In this document: piece by piece, positions 9,426-22,137 of the stretch
How the letters are laid out: every line of letters starts with the position of its first letter
How positions within the stretch are numbered: position 1 is the stretch's first letter
Origin: Paragonimus westermani
Taxonomy: Eukaryota > Platyhelminthes > Trematoda > Plagiorchiida > Troglotrematidae
Direction of reading: 5' to 3'
Assembly: GCA_008508345.1 (NCBI GenBank)
Contig: QNGE01000998.1
Location: 37,357-101,356, forward strand
DNA: 64,000 nt
Notes under the pieces: generated by a model
Told to the model about the DNA's origin: nothing
What the model saw: the letters and a program-made list of their open reading frames with translations, nothing else
Databases searched by the model: none
Translations under genes and position numbers: made by a program

Positions 9426-11725
9426 GAACCTACAAAAAATCTTGGCGCCTAAGGAATGTAGGAGAGTAAGGCTCACGAAGTTCCATGTCACATGTTGTCA
9501 ACAGGCCTCAACCAATAGGATAGTAAACTGCTCAACCAGACCTAAACTGAAGAAAAAGGTGCGGAAGATTTATGTCACAACAGTTACCAAAATTCCGATT
9601 TTGCAAGATCAAGAGTATCAAGTCACAACTCTTGAGCTACATATCGCACGGCAGTGGCTACACAGATGGCTACGCATTAAGCACACTCACTTCTCTAGCA
9701 CGTCTCTCATCAGTTTAACATGCGAGGTTTGGTTGGCCTACGCAGGCAGCTGCCATGAGTATGCCCCGTTGATCACTTGAAACCTTGTTTGCACTGCGAG
9801 CAACAGGACCTTTTGCAATATCTTAACAGCTGCAAGTCTCTTCTTCTTAGTCGTCTGTTGGTGATCGGTGTCCGGTAAGTGGGGTGATATGTGGATATTT
9901 AGATTTTGCGCGTCAAGAGTTGGCTCAGCTTGAGCCGTGTTGTACTGACTTGCGCGTATGGTTGCTTTGCGATCATTTTCCATCCCACCAGTGGCGTTGA
10001 CACTGTCCGCTTATGCTACGTATCTAACACTGAACATCGAAAGTAGCTGGATTGCCCTCCTTTATGTTTGGTCTAAATCCGAAAGGGAGAAAAATGGTGG
10101 CACCGCTTTCAGAAGAACTAATCGAAGCTAAAACACAGAGCTTCTAAATATAAATGGTGAAAAGGTTACGCCAGGTAGCTCATAAAACATAGGGCAGATC
10201 AGACCACAGAGTCATATATGACAGACGGAAGGTTGGAATGAGCCACGCTACAGCCCAGGCAGCGTACGGGTCTTCGTTTGTACGGCTGCAATATAATTGC
10301 CTCGATAGAGTAATACGGATCAATCTACCCGAATCTGGGAGGACCAATCCTTATGGTGTGATTCGCCTTGGATGCTCCCTTTGGAAATGCGTCTTTCAAC
10401 TGTAATAGCGACAGGTTTATTGACATACTACCTGTCCAATGGACCCTGCAACAGCGGCGTGTTCGCTGAATATCCCAACATCCGACGACCATTGGCAGGT
10501 GTACCAAAGCGCTTGATATTAGATAAAACGCTTCAAATACAAGTTTCACATCGTTGCATGCGTTTTTTCTGTATACTGATCCTGGTACACTTCGGTCGGA
10601 CGGAGCACATGCTAGCTTTAACGCACACTGAATATTTAAACGTCGTTCATAACACAAGCACTTCGATGTTTACAAAAATATCTACAAACGGCGATTTGAG
10701 CCGAACTGATCGTTTTCCCTTTGAAACGACCTTCAAGGCGAATACCTGAGAAGATGATATTTGCCATTTACTTTCAACACAATCATTGATTTTCTCTCGG
10801 TAATCTGTTGGTGACTGCACTATGTCCTCCGCTCATACTAGCTCACGTTGATTCCGTCACTCATATCAGTATGCAGGAGAATTCATGGTTATGAACTACT
10901 CCACTTTACCACTTCCTCCCTTATCTAACTCGCACGACCGGCTTGCACACACAATCACCTCGCTATGCACAATCCCATTGTTTTACGAATTATCCGTATC
11001 TTCGTGCAAAGGGCGGTCGATTTGCTTGCATCCCGAATTTGTGGCCCTTCACTCCTCACCCACCGCTTCCGCATAGAATTCGTTGACCTGTTAAGCAAAC
11101 TAATTAGTTCTTCGCAAACTGTAAACGCACGGGTTAGTTGCGGGATCTGAGTACGTCCCAAATTGCTGGAAGTGGGTGCAAACGAGGAATCTGCGAGCGC
11201 AAGACTGTTACACAAGTAGCTCTGAGAACGAATGCTCCTCAGTTAAGCGCACGAGTAGGCTGAGAAATATTAAAGGTTCGGGATAGCTGTGCGGTGCCTG
11301 AGAGGGAAAATATTCCAGTGAATGTGGCCGCTATGTTATTCTTGGAGTACCATCCAGTAGTCTCCAGCATATTGCCCAGAGGGCACCCTAGTACACGGCT
11401 GCAAATCTTCCGGAACCAACCCCTGAACTCCGATTATTGCATTGTAACTGGTGGTGACTCTTATTCGGGGCGAATTCGTACAGCGCAGTCTTTAGACAAG
11501 CTACATTTACGTTCCTCAAATCACCAGCTGATATATTGTTTAACCAACTCAATAAATATGTCTGAACAGACCGTCCGGAATGGTGTATTCCCAAGTGCGT
11601 GGGAACTGCTAATTTCCACTTTCGTCTCCAGTTCTTTAACCCATTGCTTCATTGATAACTACGTGGAACTGATTGGCGACTGCCGCTAATGTAGCAGAAT
11701 CCCTCCACAATTTGCTTAGACAATC
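9426..11725. other. No gene recognised
   Basis: Open frames of 118, 110, 125 and 131 codons occur, but none shows a motif, repeat or splice-site pattern I can support. Base composition resembles the surrounding decayed LINE sequence. Confidence 0.4.
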
Positions 11726-11729
11726 AACT

Positions 11730-13340
11730 CGAAGGACCATCTTCCCAGATTATGGAAGCAAGTCTGGATGACTCCCAATGTCAAGGCGGTAGCCGGCACT
11801 GCTTGGCAAGCCATCGGCCAATCAGCCTTACTAGCATTCCACACAACACATCGAAGCGTTTGCCGAAGTGCACCAGCCTCAAGCAATTATCACCAAAGGA
11901 TCCAGTCACCTCCTGTCTGTATCGTGTGATTGCTGAACTCTCCGCAGATACTCCTGACGCCCGAGTTCTGCGTTTTGTCCCTTTGTTTGTAACCGAGCCT
12001 TAACTTTCAAACTCAGCGAGCATGCCCATTTGTACACATCGTTTTTTGGGTGTGAACGTCACCGTACAATCAACCCGCATTCGCTTGGTATTCTTCATCA
12101 GAGACTCACTCTTTCTGTTCTTGTCATCTTAGCAAAGGGACTTTTGGGGTAGCATTGTACGTAACGTACCTTTAAGAAGTCGGCTCGAACTCACTGTTGG
12201 TGCTGACCACCAACGTTCAGGCATATATAGCCACATACGCTTATCGCCTACAAAACCTCATGTTAAATTCAGTGGTCGCTATTCGTCTATGCGTTGCTGA
12301 AAGCATCTCGGCAGGGACACTTCCTTCATGACCCGCTTCCCGTCGGGCATGCATAGCAAACGCTTCAGTGTTATTGCAGTGCTTGGCAGACCAGATGCAT
12401 TAATCTCACGTTATACGCTATTTTATCGGTTCTGCCGAGGGTATGGGCCATGTATCACAGTGCCCCTGAAACGAACCGGAAGCTCGTGGTATCCAAAGAA
12501 GGATTCTTTGCTGGATTGTTACCATTCATGATAGCACGACTTCGGGAGTTAAAACCATATCAGACCCGTGATCTCGCCGATTGAACTGTGTGGGAGTTTC
12601 CCAGGGTTCAGTACTTCTACCTGCATTGTTTGTTACTCACACCAGTGACCTTTCGGACAACAATTCCATTAACGATGTTCTTTGCGTTGATGACTCAAAG
12701 ACCTGGAATACTAGTGAGCACAGTATATTGCGAATTGGTCTCGACGCGATTAAGTGGTGTTCGGACTACACTAGGCGGATAGGGAATCCGGCGATGCTTT
12801 CATCATTCTCAGTGTGCTCGGCAGAAAGTGCGTAACGTAGACCAATTCGGAGATAGCTACGGTTGTCCAAATATCATCCATCATACTCTTGGCGACACAC
12901 AAAGTCATGGCTGGGGACACCGCTTCGCTACTCACAGACCAATAAAAAAAGGTTTTCCCCAATGGAAGAGAAGGCGTTTGAAACGTATCACCAGATGTGT
13001 ATAGGAACGCTACTGGCGTATGCAAACTGAGCTGTTTACATTACCCTAAATATGGTTATATCCGCCAATGAGCGCTTCCATCGAGCAGCAACCAAAGTTG
13101 TCACAGGCCCAATAAATGCCGCATACCAGACTCAGGATCAACTTCACGGTTTCTGGCAAATTGAATTTTTAAGACTTCGCGATGACCTCGTTCTCACACA
13201 CTTCCATGCTAGGATCAGTCTTGTAGAACAGTTGCTCATCGTAGCGGACGATTAGGGCCAACTGCGGCATGCCAGGAGGACTCGCCAGCTCCGCCCCAGC
13301 ACAGGTTTTCGGTAGCAGTTCATTTCTAACAGGGTTGTTA
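11730..13340 (+). pseudogene. CR1/jockey-like LINE reverse transcriptase remnant
   Basis: Across shifting plus-strand frames the order of RT blocks is preserved. LPRLWKQVWMTP and GGSRHCLASHRPISLTSI (11740-11845) match the start of RT. HRTINPHSLGILHQR (about 12050-12100) matches the fingers. GVSQGSVLLPALFV and VLCVDDSKTW (12590-12705) match the GVPQGS and palm blocks; the usual F/Y-A-D-D reads C-V-D-D. ERFHRAATKVVTGP and EFLRLRDDLVLTH (13073-13205) match the C-terminal thumb. Several stops separate them. This is an old insertion of a non-LTR element that once copied itself at target sites. Confidence 0.75.
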
Positions 13341-13384
13341 ACCACTTAAAAACATTTTTGGACGTAAGTGACTGATCAGTGCAA

Positions 13385-13800
13385 TGGAATGGATATCGCA
13401 TATCTTGCCGGAGCATTCGACAGCGTGGACCATGGTGCTTTTGTCGGCGAGCTCTTCAACTATGGGCACGATAAAGCCTTCTTCAATGGCTCGAATAGTA
13501 ACTTGCTGGCCGTCCGTACATGATGCGCGCTAATTGTGCATCCTCTAATCGTAGGCCTCACCTCAGTGGAGCAACACGAGATTCGAGTCCCGACCCGCTA
13601 ATACTCGTGAGACTTTTCAAAGACCTTCCTATTTTAACCGCTTCTTCGGTGTTACTGTATGCTGCCGACGTCGAAATAGGGTGGGTTGTCAACGCTACTG
13701 ATGTTCCTCCCATCCTACAGATAGACAAACATTCTGTTCAATCGGTCTCGAGTGAACCGTTTTGAGTCTAATACTGGCGCCCAAAATATGGATACTACTG
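13385..13800 (+). pseudogene. Second CR1-like LINE RT fragment
   Basis: Immediately after the previous remnant the RT blocks start again: MDIAYLAGAFDSVDHGAF (13390-13445) is the FDSVDH palm block, then DLPILTASSVLLYAADVEI (13628-13680) is the YADD block with the second D displaced (YAAD). Restarting RT blocks show a separate copy and not a continuation. Stops are present. Confidence 0.65.
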
Positions 13801-14523
13801 GAAATCATAATCCTCATATGTGTAACCCGACTAGCACATCGCCACCTGATTATGCTACTAACTCAAATATCCACCAAACCAGTCATTTTTAGTACACCTC
13901 GCGATATTTCATCCCACGCCATCTGACCCTTCTCCCTACGCCCCACTCACTCACCTCATCATAATGACATTTTTAGCACTTCCCACCGTGGAGCGAAACC
14001 ATTGCGACACACTCGAATATGATCGGAAAACTGGCTCATTCCACACATCAGGCCTCCCCACATGTCTGTACCACACTGTCCCATCTGGCATGAAGTTTTC
14101 AGTAGTTTGATTGTTGTGTTTGACAGAAAAATCCCAGAAATTTATTGTTCATGAACGTGAGATCACCAGTAAGTTAAGCACACAGTCTTAAATCCTTTGT
14201 TTTTGTCGAATCCTGATCTCATTATCGTGACTGGGAGATGATGCTCCCCTGACACTCCAGGCAGTCTGATGAGCATAATAGGATATCACATGTTTTGTAG
14301 GGATGGTATAACCGGACGAGATAATCGATGCATTATTCGCCTGAAAAAGCAATTTTCCACAGTAGTTTTTGATCAGTCCACTCTTCACAAAATCGAAGGC
14401 TCGTTGGGGTCAGTGGCCTCTAGTGGTTTTCACAGGCTACGTATGGGATGCATCTACATACCGACTGATGCTACCAACAATTATCTGATTGACCTTGTGG
14501 AGACAATGAATCAGAAAAGTGGT

Positions 14524-15235
14524 GTAGCGAACAAGCTGTTTTTTGGTTAATCATCATGAGGCCAGTTACATAATGTTTATGTGGAAAAGAATTTCCAGGG
14601 TGAAGGGAACAAAGACAAATTGCCAGTCCAAGTGAGGTCAGACACATCGTAGAACCCACGTAGACGACGTTTTGATACAATTATGTCACAGTTATGACGC
14701 AACTGGAACCATGTCGTTTTGATCGGTTGTTGTAGGAGTTGTTGGCCATGGCAACTGAGACTGCCTGTGTGAACATATCTGTATCTGCCTGGATCAAAAG
14801 CGAAGTTACCAAGGCAATTACTGGTGCAATTATCGCAAACCTCGTTGGTAGATATCATATTGCTAGATTAGCTTCTCCATTTCGTCGGATTTACTCAGTC
14901 AACAGCATTCACTTAAGAGCTGTCGGATACCGACCGGAATTCGACTGAATAAACCACCCTCGTGCACTCAAAAGCGCTTTCTTCAGGCGCTGCAGTTGCC
15001 GTGGCCGACCGCGCACATCAGGACCGATCAAAACGCCGTGGTTCTGGTGGCGTCGTAATTGTGACATAATTGTATCAAAACGTCGTCTACGTGGGTTCTA
15101 CGATGTGTCTGACCTCACTTGGACTGGCAATTTGTCTTTGTTCCCTTCACCCTGGAAATTCTTTTCCACATAAACATTACGTAACTGGCCTCATGATGAT
15201 TAACCGAAAAACAGCCTGTTTGCCACAACATTTTT
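14524..15235. repeat. Fold-back element with about 170-230 bp inverted arms
   Basis: The segment 14524-14698 is repeated in reverse complement at about 15057-15235 with few differences, and weaker similarity extends inward to about 14755 and 14993. The stretch GACGACGTTTTGATACAATT and its complement are easy landmarks. The single-stranded spacer is about 240-360 bp. No transposase frame is visible inside. It could be a MITE-like or fold-back DNA element, or an inverted pair of a short repeat. Confidence 0.6.
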
Positions 15236-15599
15236 CAGTTAGTGAACAATCTGCCAAACGTGCTTTGCGAATACAAAAATTTAGTGGTGGCTTTCACATA
15301 CCTAGTATTATCTGCACCTTGTTCTGAGATCCCGCGAAGCAAGCCGCATTCCTTTTTATGCATTTAACTGAATGGGTGGAAATAACATGCCCCAACATCC
15401 TTCAGACAGAAGCATATATGAGATGTCATCCTCATCATAGGTATCTTGTCTTTCGGGATATCTGTTCTAAAACAACGGAGCTGGTAATGATCCACTTTAG
15501 TTACGGAAACTAAATTTGTGCCGTACACTTCTGTGTAACCACACAAATTCGGATGGCATCCTCGCTATCGTCCACCTACATTACAGCTTCCCATGTGGT

Positions 15600-16060
15600 C
15601 TAAGAAATAATAAGTTCACTTTCCAAACCCTGCTGGCTCGAGAAATGATACGCGCAAACTTCTTTCTTGCGAAATATTCCTATGTTCAGGATAGACTTCC
15701 GAATGAACTCAAAGCCAGTGAAAGCATCCAGCGTTTTACAAAGGGCCTGGACAACCATCTTACGCTATCAAACACATCTATCCTAAAACTCAGTGTATCC
15801 TTTGATGACTTTGAATGTGCTCCGGACACTTTTAGCCGTCAGCTGCATATAACGCACATACCGGTTCTCCCCATCGAGCTTCGGCCGGAAATAGCTTACT
15901 TGAAAATGATCGTGGTGTCGTATTCTCATGTCCCCATCGAGCGTTCGATCTACTGTATGCTGACAAAACCGTTTCAAAATCCACATCAGTCCATTCGTGT
16001 GCGTTTATTCACGTGCAGGAATTACCCGGATAGCTGGAAAATGTAAAAGTAGCGACCATT
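15600..16060 (+). pseudogene. LINE C-terminal and RT N-terminal fragments
   Basis: Around 15640-15770 the plus frame reads IRANFFLAKYSY...LPNELKASESIQRF, matching the tail of CR1-like RTs (NFFSxRV..WNSLPxEVV..S). At 16005-16046, RLFTCRNYPDSWKM resembles the opening E-x-P-x-x-W-K block of another RT copy. Both are short and flanked by stops. Confidence 0.5.
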
Positions 16061-16229
16061 AGAAAATCCATCAGAATGAACCTACATGAGCTATACTTAG
16101 AACACGCAAATTTCACGATGCCTTCCAAATCGTCGCCTTAATATTCCGGTTGTCTTAGTGAATCTTGAGTAAGTCTCGGATTACCACAAGGAACGGTTAA
16201 GGGATTTATATACTTTATCAACACTATAC

Positions 16230-16550
16230 TTCACTACCACATAGAGTTTTTGTCAGTGTTTCATACACATTATTTTTCGTAGAAAGCGTGATCACTCTAC
16301 ATTTCATTACACAACGTGAGAATGCGCCTTTTATCCTAAGCCCAAATAAGTCCATTGTGCGAAAAAACATTCTGCGATTAGTGGACGCACAAAATCTCAT
16401 GTTGGTCGAAAAATTTGCGATGTCATCAGCTAGTCGACAGGCTCCAGTGTAGCGTATGAAGTTCATCGTTATATTGTATATGGTTGTATGGTATGTTCTT
16501 GTATATACCATAGCGTTAAATTCATCTGTACACTTGTTTGAAAGCATCAC
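16230..16550 (-). pseudogene. LINE RT fragment, minus strand
   Basis: A 108-residue minus frame includes RLADDIANF and, further on, KCRVITLSTKNNVYETL, which resembles the ADD palm block and the K-C-x-V-x-x-L block of CR1-like RT with a degraded linker. Its upstream part overlaps the left arm of the 16.5/18.1 kb inverted repeat. Confidence 0.4.
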
Positions 16551-16690
16551 CGTCGTTTTTTCATTCGACTGCCATCAAGGATGAACGGGACTTACCACAC
16601 GACGTCTCTGTCTTCTTCATTTGCGTGGGTTTTTGGGTTGGTGAAGTAATTGTAAGGGGAAATTTTCTAGCTTCCCTATCTGTTGATTTG
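16493..16690. repeat. Left arm of 200-bp inverted repeat
   Basis: Reverse complement of about 17973-18172 with roughly 90% match by eye. Landmarks: CCCTATCTGTTGATTTG here against CAAATCAACAGATAGGG at the right arm. The arms are 1.3 kb apart and carry the upstream ends of two oppositely oriented LINE fragments. Confidence 0.6.
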
Positions 16691-17150
16691 TCGTCCATAA
16701 ACGTTTGTCATCTACACAAAACCTTGTAAAGTGTAAATAAATGTAACATCACGGTTTTGAGGTTGATTCCGTGGAGCGGACGAACTATAATCTTCAACGT
16801 CACGTGCGTCAAAGTTTCGTAAACTACAGTCTTCCTCCTTCTAGTCGGGCCGTTCTGGGAGCAGACTTCACTTCTGCAGTACCATTTAATTATCTGTTGC
16901 ATTGTATCGCTCGTAATTATGTGGAATTGTCGCGCACATCCCAGCGTAATTCTGACACATTCGCTGAGAAATGTACATAACTGTCACTATAAAAGTATGC
17001 ACATTCGCAGCTCTCTGACCACAATGTGTCACCTCGACGCTCACTCACTTCAGACAGTTCTTTACGAGAAGGATCTAGAAACCACTGTTCCGCACACTGT
17101 CGAGCTCTGCGAACGCGGAAACAAACGCAAAAACGGCTAGCAACGCCCCG

Positions 17151-17570
17151 GTGTTGTTAAGAAATCTCCTGGAATATTTCGACTCTAGTTGTCTCCAGCC
17201 TTTTTGTAACAGTTTCGTCCGACCGCATCTGAAGAATAGAGCTGTGATCTGGTTACGAAATCTCAAAAAGGACAGGTTGTCCCTGAAGACTGTGCAACGT
17301 CGAGCCATCATTTTTGATAATGAGGTCCCGTGATCATTCGTTCTCGATGATGGTAAACAGGGAAAATAGCGTGACACTGAGGAACTACCCCTTAAAAATA
17401 GGGATTCAACGTATCAGACTGAAATTCAGGCATACATTCTTCTCATTGCGCGTTTGTGAATTTTGGAACGCTCTCTCAGACTAAGTAGTTCCTGCTGGCA
17501 CTACTGCAGCTTTCATGGCTTGTCTTCAAAAAATCTGTCGAATTAGTTCAGATACTGCAGGTTTTTCTTT
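17151..17570 (+). pseudogene. LINE RT C-terminal fragment
   Basis: Plus frame at 17200-17300 reads NSFVRPHLKNRAVIWL and KKDRLSLKTVQRRA, matching the 'LVRPHLEY..W.P..KKD...LE.VQRRA' block of CR1-like elements. After frame changes, RHTFFSLRVCEFWNALSD (about 17430-17480) gives the final C-terminal block. It is decayed and unlike the 18.2 kb copy in sequence. Confidence 0.6.
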
Positions 17571-17972
17571 ATTTCAGCTAAGTTCTGTGGATCCCAAGAT
17601 ACTATGCATCAAGATACAGAAGTCTCGCAAACTCTAGCTTTCTACTTCCGCACACAATTCACTGAACTCATCGACCATACTGACCCGAAGTTAGTTGGAT
17701 AGTAAAGTGGCCGGATCATTTAAGCGATAGAATGACCAGAATGTGCTAACACAAAAGAAGAATTGTGAGAGTAACGGATGCATACAAAAGGTATGCGCGC
17801 AAATGAAAGGGAAAGGCACCAATAAAAAAATGGAAGGACTCACTGGCAACCCAAAGTCCGTTGGATTGAACAGGTCGTCACCAAAGAGAAGGGCAGCGCC
17901 AGAGGGTAGGTTCCGACGGCGACCAGTGGACAGCTCTCCGGGCGACGTGGGATAACGAACGGTTAGAGCCGG

Positions 17973-18172
17973 CAAATCAACAGATAGGGAAGCTAGAAAA
18001 TTTCCCCTTACAATTACTTCACCAACCCAAAAACCCACGCAAATGAAGAAGACAGAGACGTCGTGTGGTAAGTCTCCTTTATCCATGATGGCAGTCGAAT
18101 GAAAAAGCGACGGTGATGCTTTCAAATAAGTGTGCAGATGAAGTTAACGTGACAGTATGCACAAAAATGTAC
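17973..18172. repeat. Right arm of 200-bp inverted repeat
   Basis: Reverse complement of 16493-16690. It leads directly into the plus-strand LINE fragment at 18.2 kb, as the left arm leads into the minus-strand fragment. Confidence 0.6.
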
Positions 18173-18649
18173 AAAAGTGAGTTGCAGAGTACAACGATGG
18201 ACTTCAGACCGCTCCTCAAGTATGCCAATCAGGTCGTGTATATCGGCCTGAAGAGATACATATTAGCTGTTGAGCGTGTCCAGCGAGCGGCTACCAAGAT
18301 GGTCGAGGGCCTGAGTAATGTTACTTACGAGTCTCGACTTGAAATTCTTGACATGTACTTACTTGAATTCCGAAGACTCCGCGGTGATATAATACTCGCA
18401 AACTTCTTCTTTAGAGTAGGTCTTGTGGAACAGTTCTTCTTCTCTGTAGCGAATGATGACGGCCGGCGAGGACATAATAGGAAACTTTTCAAGCTTCGTC
18501 CTCGGACCTTTCTTAGGCAGAAGTTCTTTTCTTACAGGGTTATTAACTATTGGAACAGCCTTCCTTCTGAGGTCGTCAGCAGCGCTTCTAGGGATCACTT
18601 CAAAGCTCTGCTTGATTCTCACTTATCTAAAATTGCATTATGCGAATAA
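18113..18649 (+). pseudogene. CR1-like LINE ORF2 C-terminus (truncated, open)
   Basis: 178 residues without a stop. From residue 56 it carries the full C-terminal signature: VERVQRAATKMVEGLSN, LEFRRLRGDIILANFF, RGHNRKLFKLRPRT, RQKFFSYRVINYWNSLPSEVV and a final DHFKALLDSHL. The first 40 residues are not RT and belong to the inverted repeat. This is the least decayed of the CR1-like fragments here, so probably the youngest. It is 5' truncated, lacking endonuclease and catalytic RT. Confidence 0.8.
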
Positions 18650-18659
18650 TCTTTCTCTG

Positions 18660-19600
18660 TTCTTCGTATTCACTGTAATCTCCAAGAGCGGTGTTACACC
18701 CTGTTTTCAATGATCGCCTTTCAGATCAACAGAAGCCCGCTGACACTGAGCAAGGAAAACCGACTGGATCCGGGAACCTTGGGCCGTTGCCTCGAACCGT
18801 GTATCAATCGCTGAAATCGCTGCAACTGTTACTTCAAGGTCATCGTTTGTAAGGGTAGCTTGCGTACCTCTTCGTGTTTCGTCTTATGTGCATTTTCGGA
18901 ATTGCGATTTCCCCTCTTCTTCATGGGGTCTGTGGTAATGTTGTAAATACGTGCACACGTAGACAATGTTTTGTTAGTCCTCACTGTTTTATTAAACATG
19001 ACATACTTTTCACTGACTCTCTGATGTGCTCGGTTGTAATATTGGTGGCTCCCTCACCTGCAAAGCACGTGTGAAAGCTGATTGTAACTGTTTGTTTGTC
19101 TAACCGTACTAGTCTGTCCTCAGTTGTCAACTTCTCATTACTACCGTCCGATGTGTATGGCCTGACTGTGGTTTTAAGTTTCTGTCCACGTTGGTTACCC
19201 AAAATTTGGTTGTTTCCTTATCCTAAAGACTCCATGAGTTACGAAGTAACTGATTCATATTCTCTTGTTGGTTCAGGGCTTATATCTATACCAGAACGTA
19301 TCTATCGGTGGTGAAAAGGTCTGTGTATCCTGTGTGTAGTTTGTCCGCGCGTGTTGCCACTCAATGCAGTGCTTATTCTACGTTACAGGATTCCGCACTT
19401 CGCGTCTGGCATTGCCTAGTAAGGTGTAGGAAATGACAGCAGCATTGTTTGGCCTTATCCATCTCGTTTGTCTCTGTTGTAGGACCTATAGAGTGTCAAC
19501 ACCCTCGTACAATTGTACATGGTTTGGGTATTTTACTCATCTTCATATTTCGCTTTATTCAGATAAGGCGAGATATGAAAACCTTTCCGAAACTGAATAC
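18660..19600. other. No gene recognised
   Basis: Open frames to 73 codons only. No motif, repeat or splice pattern supported. Confidence 0.4.
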
Positions 19601-19796
19601 TAGTTGGCTAAGTTGATTTGACTTGGCAACATTTTTCGTGCGCGCTTCGTTTTCCTAGTGCCCTTGCTCCGCCTAGATCTGGATTGCCTATGGTGAGCTA
19701 TTGGGTAACTTCATTTGGAACTGACTTTTTGCATTCATACCCTTGTGTAGAGCTAGTCCACTACAAATTTCACACTTGTTTATTTCCATATGCAGC

Positions 19797-19860
19797 CTAC
19801 ATCAATTGCTTTCGTACAAAATGAACAAAACTTGATTGAATTGATTCGACCTAACAATAC
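19797..19860 (+). repeat. Possible 5' LTR segment of the Gypsy element
   Basis: CCTACATCAATTGC...TTGATTGAATTGATTCG aligns with CCTACACCAGTTGC...TTGACTGAATTGATTCG at 24003-24070. Same orientation either side of gag-pol is what LTR remnants would show. Full LTR borders could not be set. Confidence 0.4.
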
Positions 19861-20016
19861 GTCTTGTGCGTTAAGTCTGCTGCAGACTAATGAGCCTGTG
19901 TATTGACTTTTTTTTATAAGTACTACCAAAGTTTTGTTTGTTCTGCAGTCCTTTACCTATAATTCTTCCCAGAATATTGGTATTTTTACTCATTTGTTTT
20001 CTCTCTTTTCATCAAT

Positions 20017-20480
20017 ATGCCTTCTGATATTGATCAGGAAACGACTGCCTCAGAGGATACTGTCATGATTAAACTTCCTGGGTTTAACAGTAGAGACTCT
20101 AGGCTGTGGTTCGCACAGATTGAGGTTATTTCCGACTGTCCGCGAATCCACTCAGCGTACCGTGTGTAGTTACGTCGTCTCGGTTTTACCTGAGTCCTTG
20201 GCTGCGGAAGTTGCAGACGTAATTTATGAACGTCCAGCTGAGAACCCTTACGGTGCCATTAATTTAGCCATTATTGATAGGATGGTAGCTTCTAACGAGG
20301 ACAAACTTCGCAGGATCCTTACCGCCTTTGAATTCGGAGTTCTCACCCACTCAAATCTACTTGGTCACATGACTCAGCTGTCAAACAGACAGACTGGTAA
20401 CAAGCCGGTACCGCGCGAGTTGTGGCTGCAGAGATTCTCACGCGATCTCCTTCACATATTAGGTGAAGACGCCGTTGACT
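20017..20480 (+). pseudogene. CsRn1-like gag
   Basis: Starts ATG at 20017 with a short acidic leader, then KLPGFNSRDSRLWFAQIE, the usual opening of CsRn1-like gag. A frameshift near 20125 moves the rest to another frame, where YVVSVLPESLAAEVADVI, PAENPYGAIN, LRRILTAFEFG and LWLQRFSRDLLHIL follow in the expected order. It stops at 20480. Confidence 0.75.
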
Positions 20481-20540
20481 AGGCTAGCAGGGTTTGTCCG
20501 ACCAGGTAACTCATAGTCATGCTGCTCAGCACGAAACCAG

Positions 20541-21164
20541 TTGCAAGCCTCTAGCAGCCACGACACTCTCCAGCGAGATGTCAAACCTAGAAAAGCACCT
20601 CTCACAAATGTTGCAGCTAGCCAATTCAATAAAACTGCTATCAGACGAAGGACCAGCGGTGCGCTCAAATTCGCTCACGAAGTAGGTCGCGCACACGATG
20701 GTTCGATATTTGTGTGCTACTATCATCGTCGTTTTTGTGCGCCTGCTCGTCGTTGCCTTGTTCTTTTGGGAATGGTCAAACCCAGACGGGAAACAATCAT
20801 ACCAGTCAATAGTGACGACAGCTGCCTCTGGCCCTTCCGTCGTCCGTTTTATGTATTTGACCGCTCAACGTCCTTCATTTTTCTTATTGATATGGGCGGT
20901 GAGGTTGGTGTTATCCCACCCACTGGTGACAAACATAATCCCAGACCGGTGTCGTATGCCCTACAGGCTGCTAACCTCACTGCCATACTGACCTATGGAG
21001 AGAAACTGCTCACCCTCGGCCTCGGTCTCCGTCGGCAATTACACTGGTCCTTCACCGTTGCAGATGAACAGCATCCACTTATTGGCGTTGGTTTTCCAAT
21101 ACCCTTTGGGCTCATGGTGGAAGTAGGGAGTCAGAAACTGTTTGGTAGCTCAGCGGCTTTGTGA
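20541..21164 (+). pseudogene. Gypsy zinc motif and protease
   Basis: 207 residues. Residues 58-72 (FVCYYHRRFCAPARRC) form the C-x2-H...C type motif typical of this clade. At residues 105-120 the protease active site reads FLIDMGGEVGVIPP where the family has D-T/S-G; here it is D-M-G, so catalysis is doubtful. ALQAANLTAI and LGLRRQLHWSFTVAD complete the domain. Confidence 0.8.
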
Positions 21165-21285
21165 ACACACGGAAAGGCCACATCGGTAGCATTACGTTCG
21201 GTCTTACCAGACAACAGTTTCGCAGCTCTGCTCCGACAGTTCCCGCGCCCTGTCTATCCGTCAGTTTTACCATCGCAAGTAAAAC

Positions 21286-21900
21286 ATGAAGTCTTCCACC
21301 ATATTACCACCAAAAGACTACCTATCGTTGATGGCCTACGGTGGCTACTACCAGAGAAACTCAAAATCGCCAAAACTGAATTCGAGAACCTCCTACGACT
21401 CGAGATCATTCAACCCTCTGGTAGCCTTTGGCATGCGAAATCCAAACTGGCGACTGGCGTCCCTGTGGTGATTATCGCTCTTTAAACAACGTTACCATCT
21501 CTGATAGGTACCCGATTTCTCACATTCATGATTTTTTAGTTGGTCTGCACGATGTGACTATTCTTCCCAAAGCTTCAGTCATATTACCAGATCTCCGTAG
21601 CCCCAGAAACTTAGCAAAGACGGCGATCACCCACTGTTTGGACTGTATGAATTTGTTCGCATGCCACTGGGTTTGCGAAATGCAGCTCAGGCTTTTCAGA
21701 AGTTGGCGGACCAAGTCCTCTGTGGTCTGAATTTTGGGTTTGTCTATATCGACAATATTCCGGTAGCGAACGAGGACACATATCAACACACGCCACACCT
21801 CCGTGTAGTTTTCGAACGTTTCAATCAGTATGACCTAACCCTACACCCGATGAAGTGTTTTTGGGGTAGACTTCGTAGGATGTTTGGGACACCAAATCAC
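21286..21900 (+). pseudogene. Gypsy reverse transcriptase, frameshifted
   Basis: Frames at 21290-21470 give the RT approach (FENLLRLEIIQPSGSLWHA). GDWRPCGDYRSLNNVTISDR (21437-21500) is the conserved G-D-W-R-x-C-G-D-Y block. RMPLGLRNAAQAFQKL (about 21655-21705) precedes FVYIDNIPVA at 21738-21768, where catalytic Y-x-D-D has become Y-I-D-N. The segment between 21540 and 21650 has lost the first catalytic D block. Two or more frameshifts. Confidence 0.8.
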
Positions 21901-22137
21901 TCGTGATGGTATTGAACCTCTATCAGAGGAAATCACTGCCTTTAAAGATTATCCATCACCACAATCACAGAAAGACTTACGTCGGTTTTTAGGTATTGCT
22001 AATTACTACTATCGTTTTGTTCCGCACCGTTCGGAGTTGTTGGAACTTCAGATTTATTAAAGGATAACCACAAATATTTTGATTTACTGCCTCCAGCTAA
22101 CACTGCATTTCTCACAATCAAAGACACGGTATCGCAG

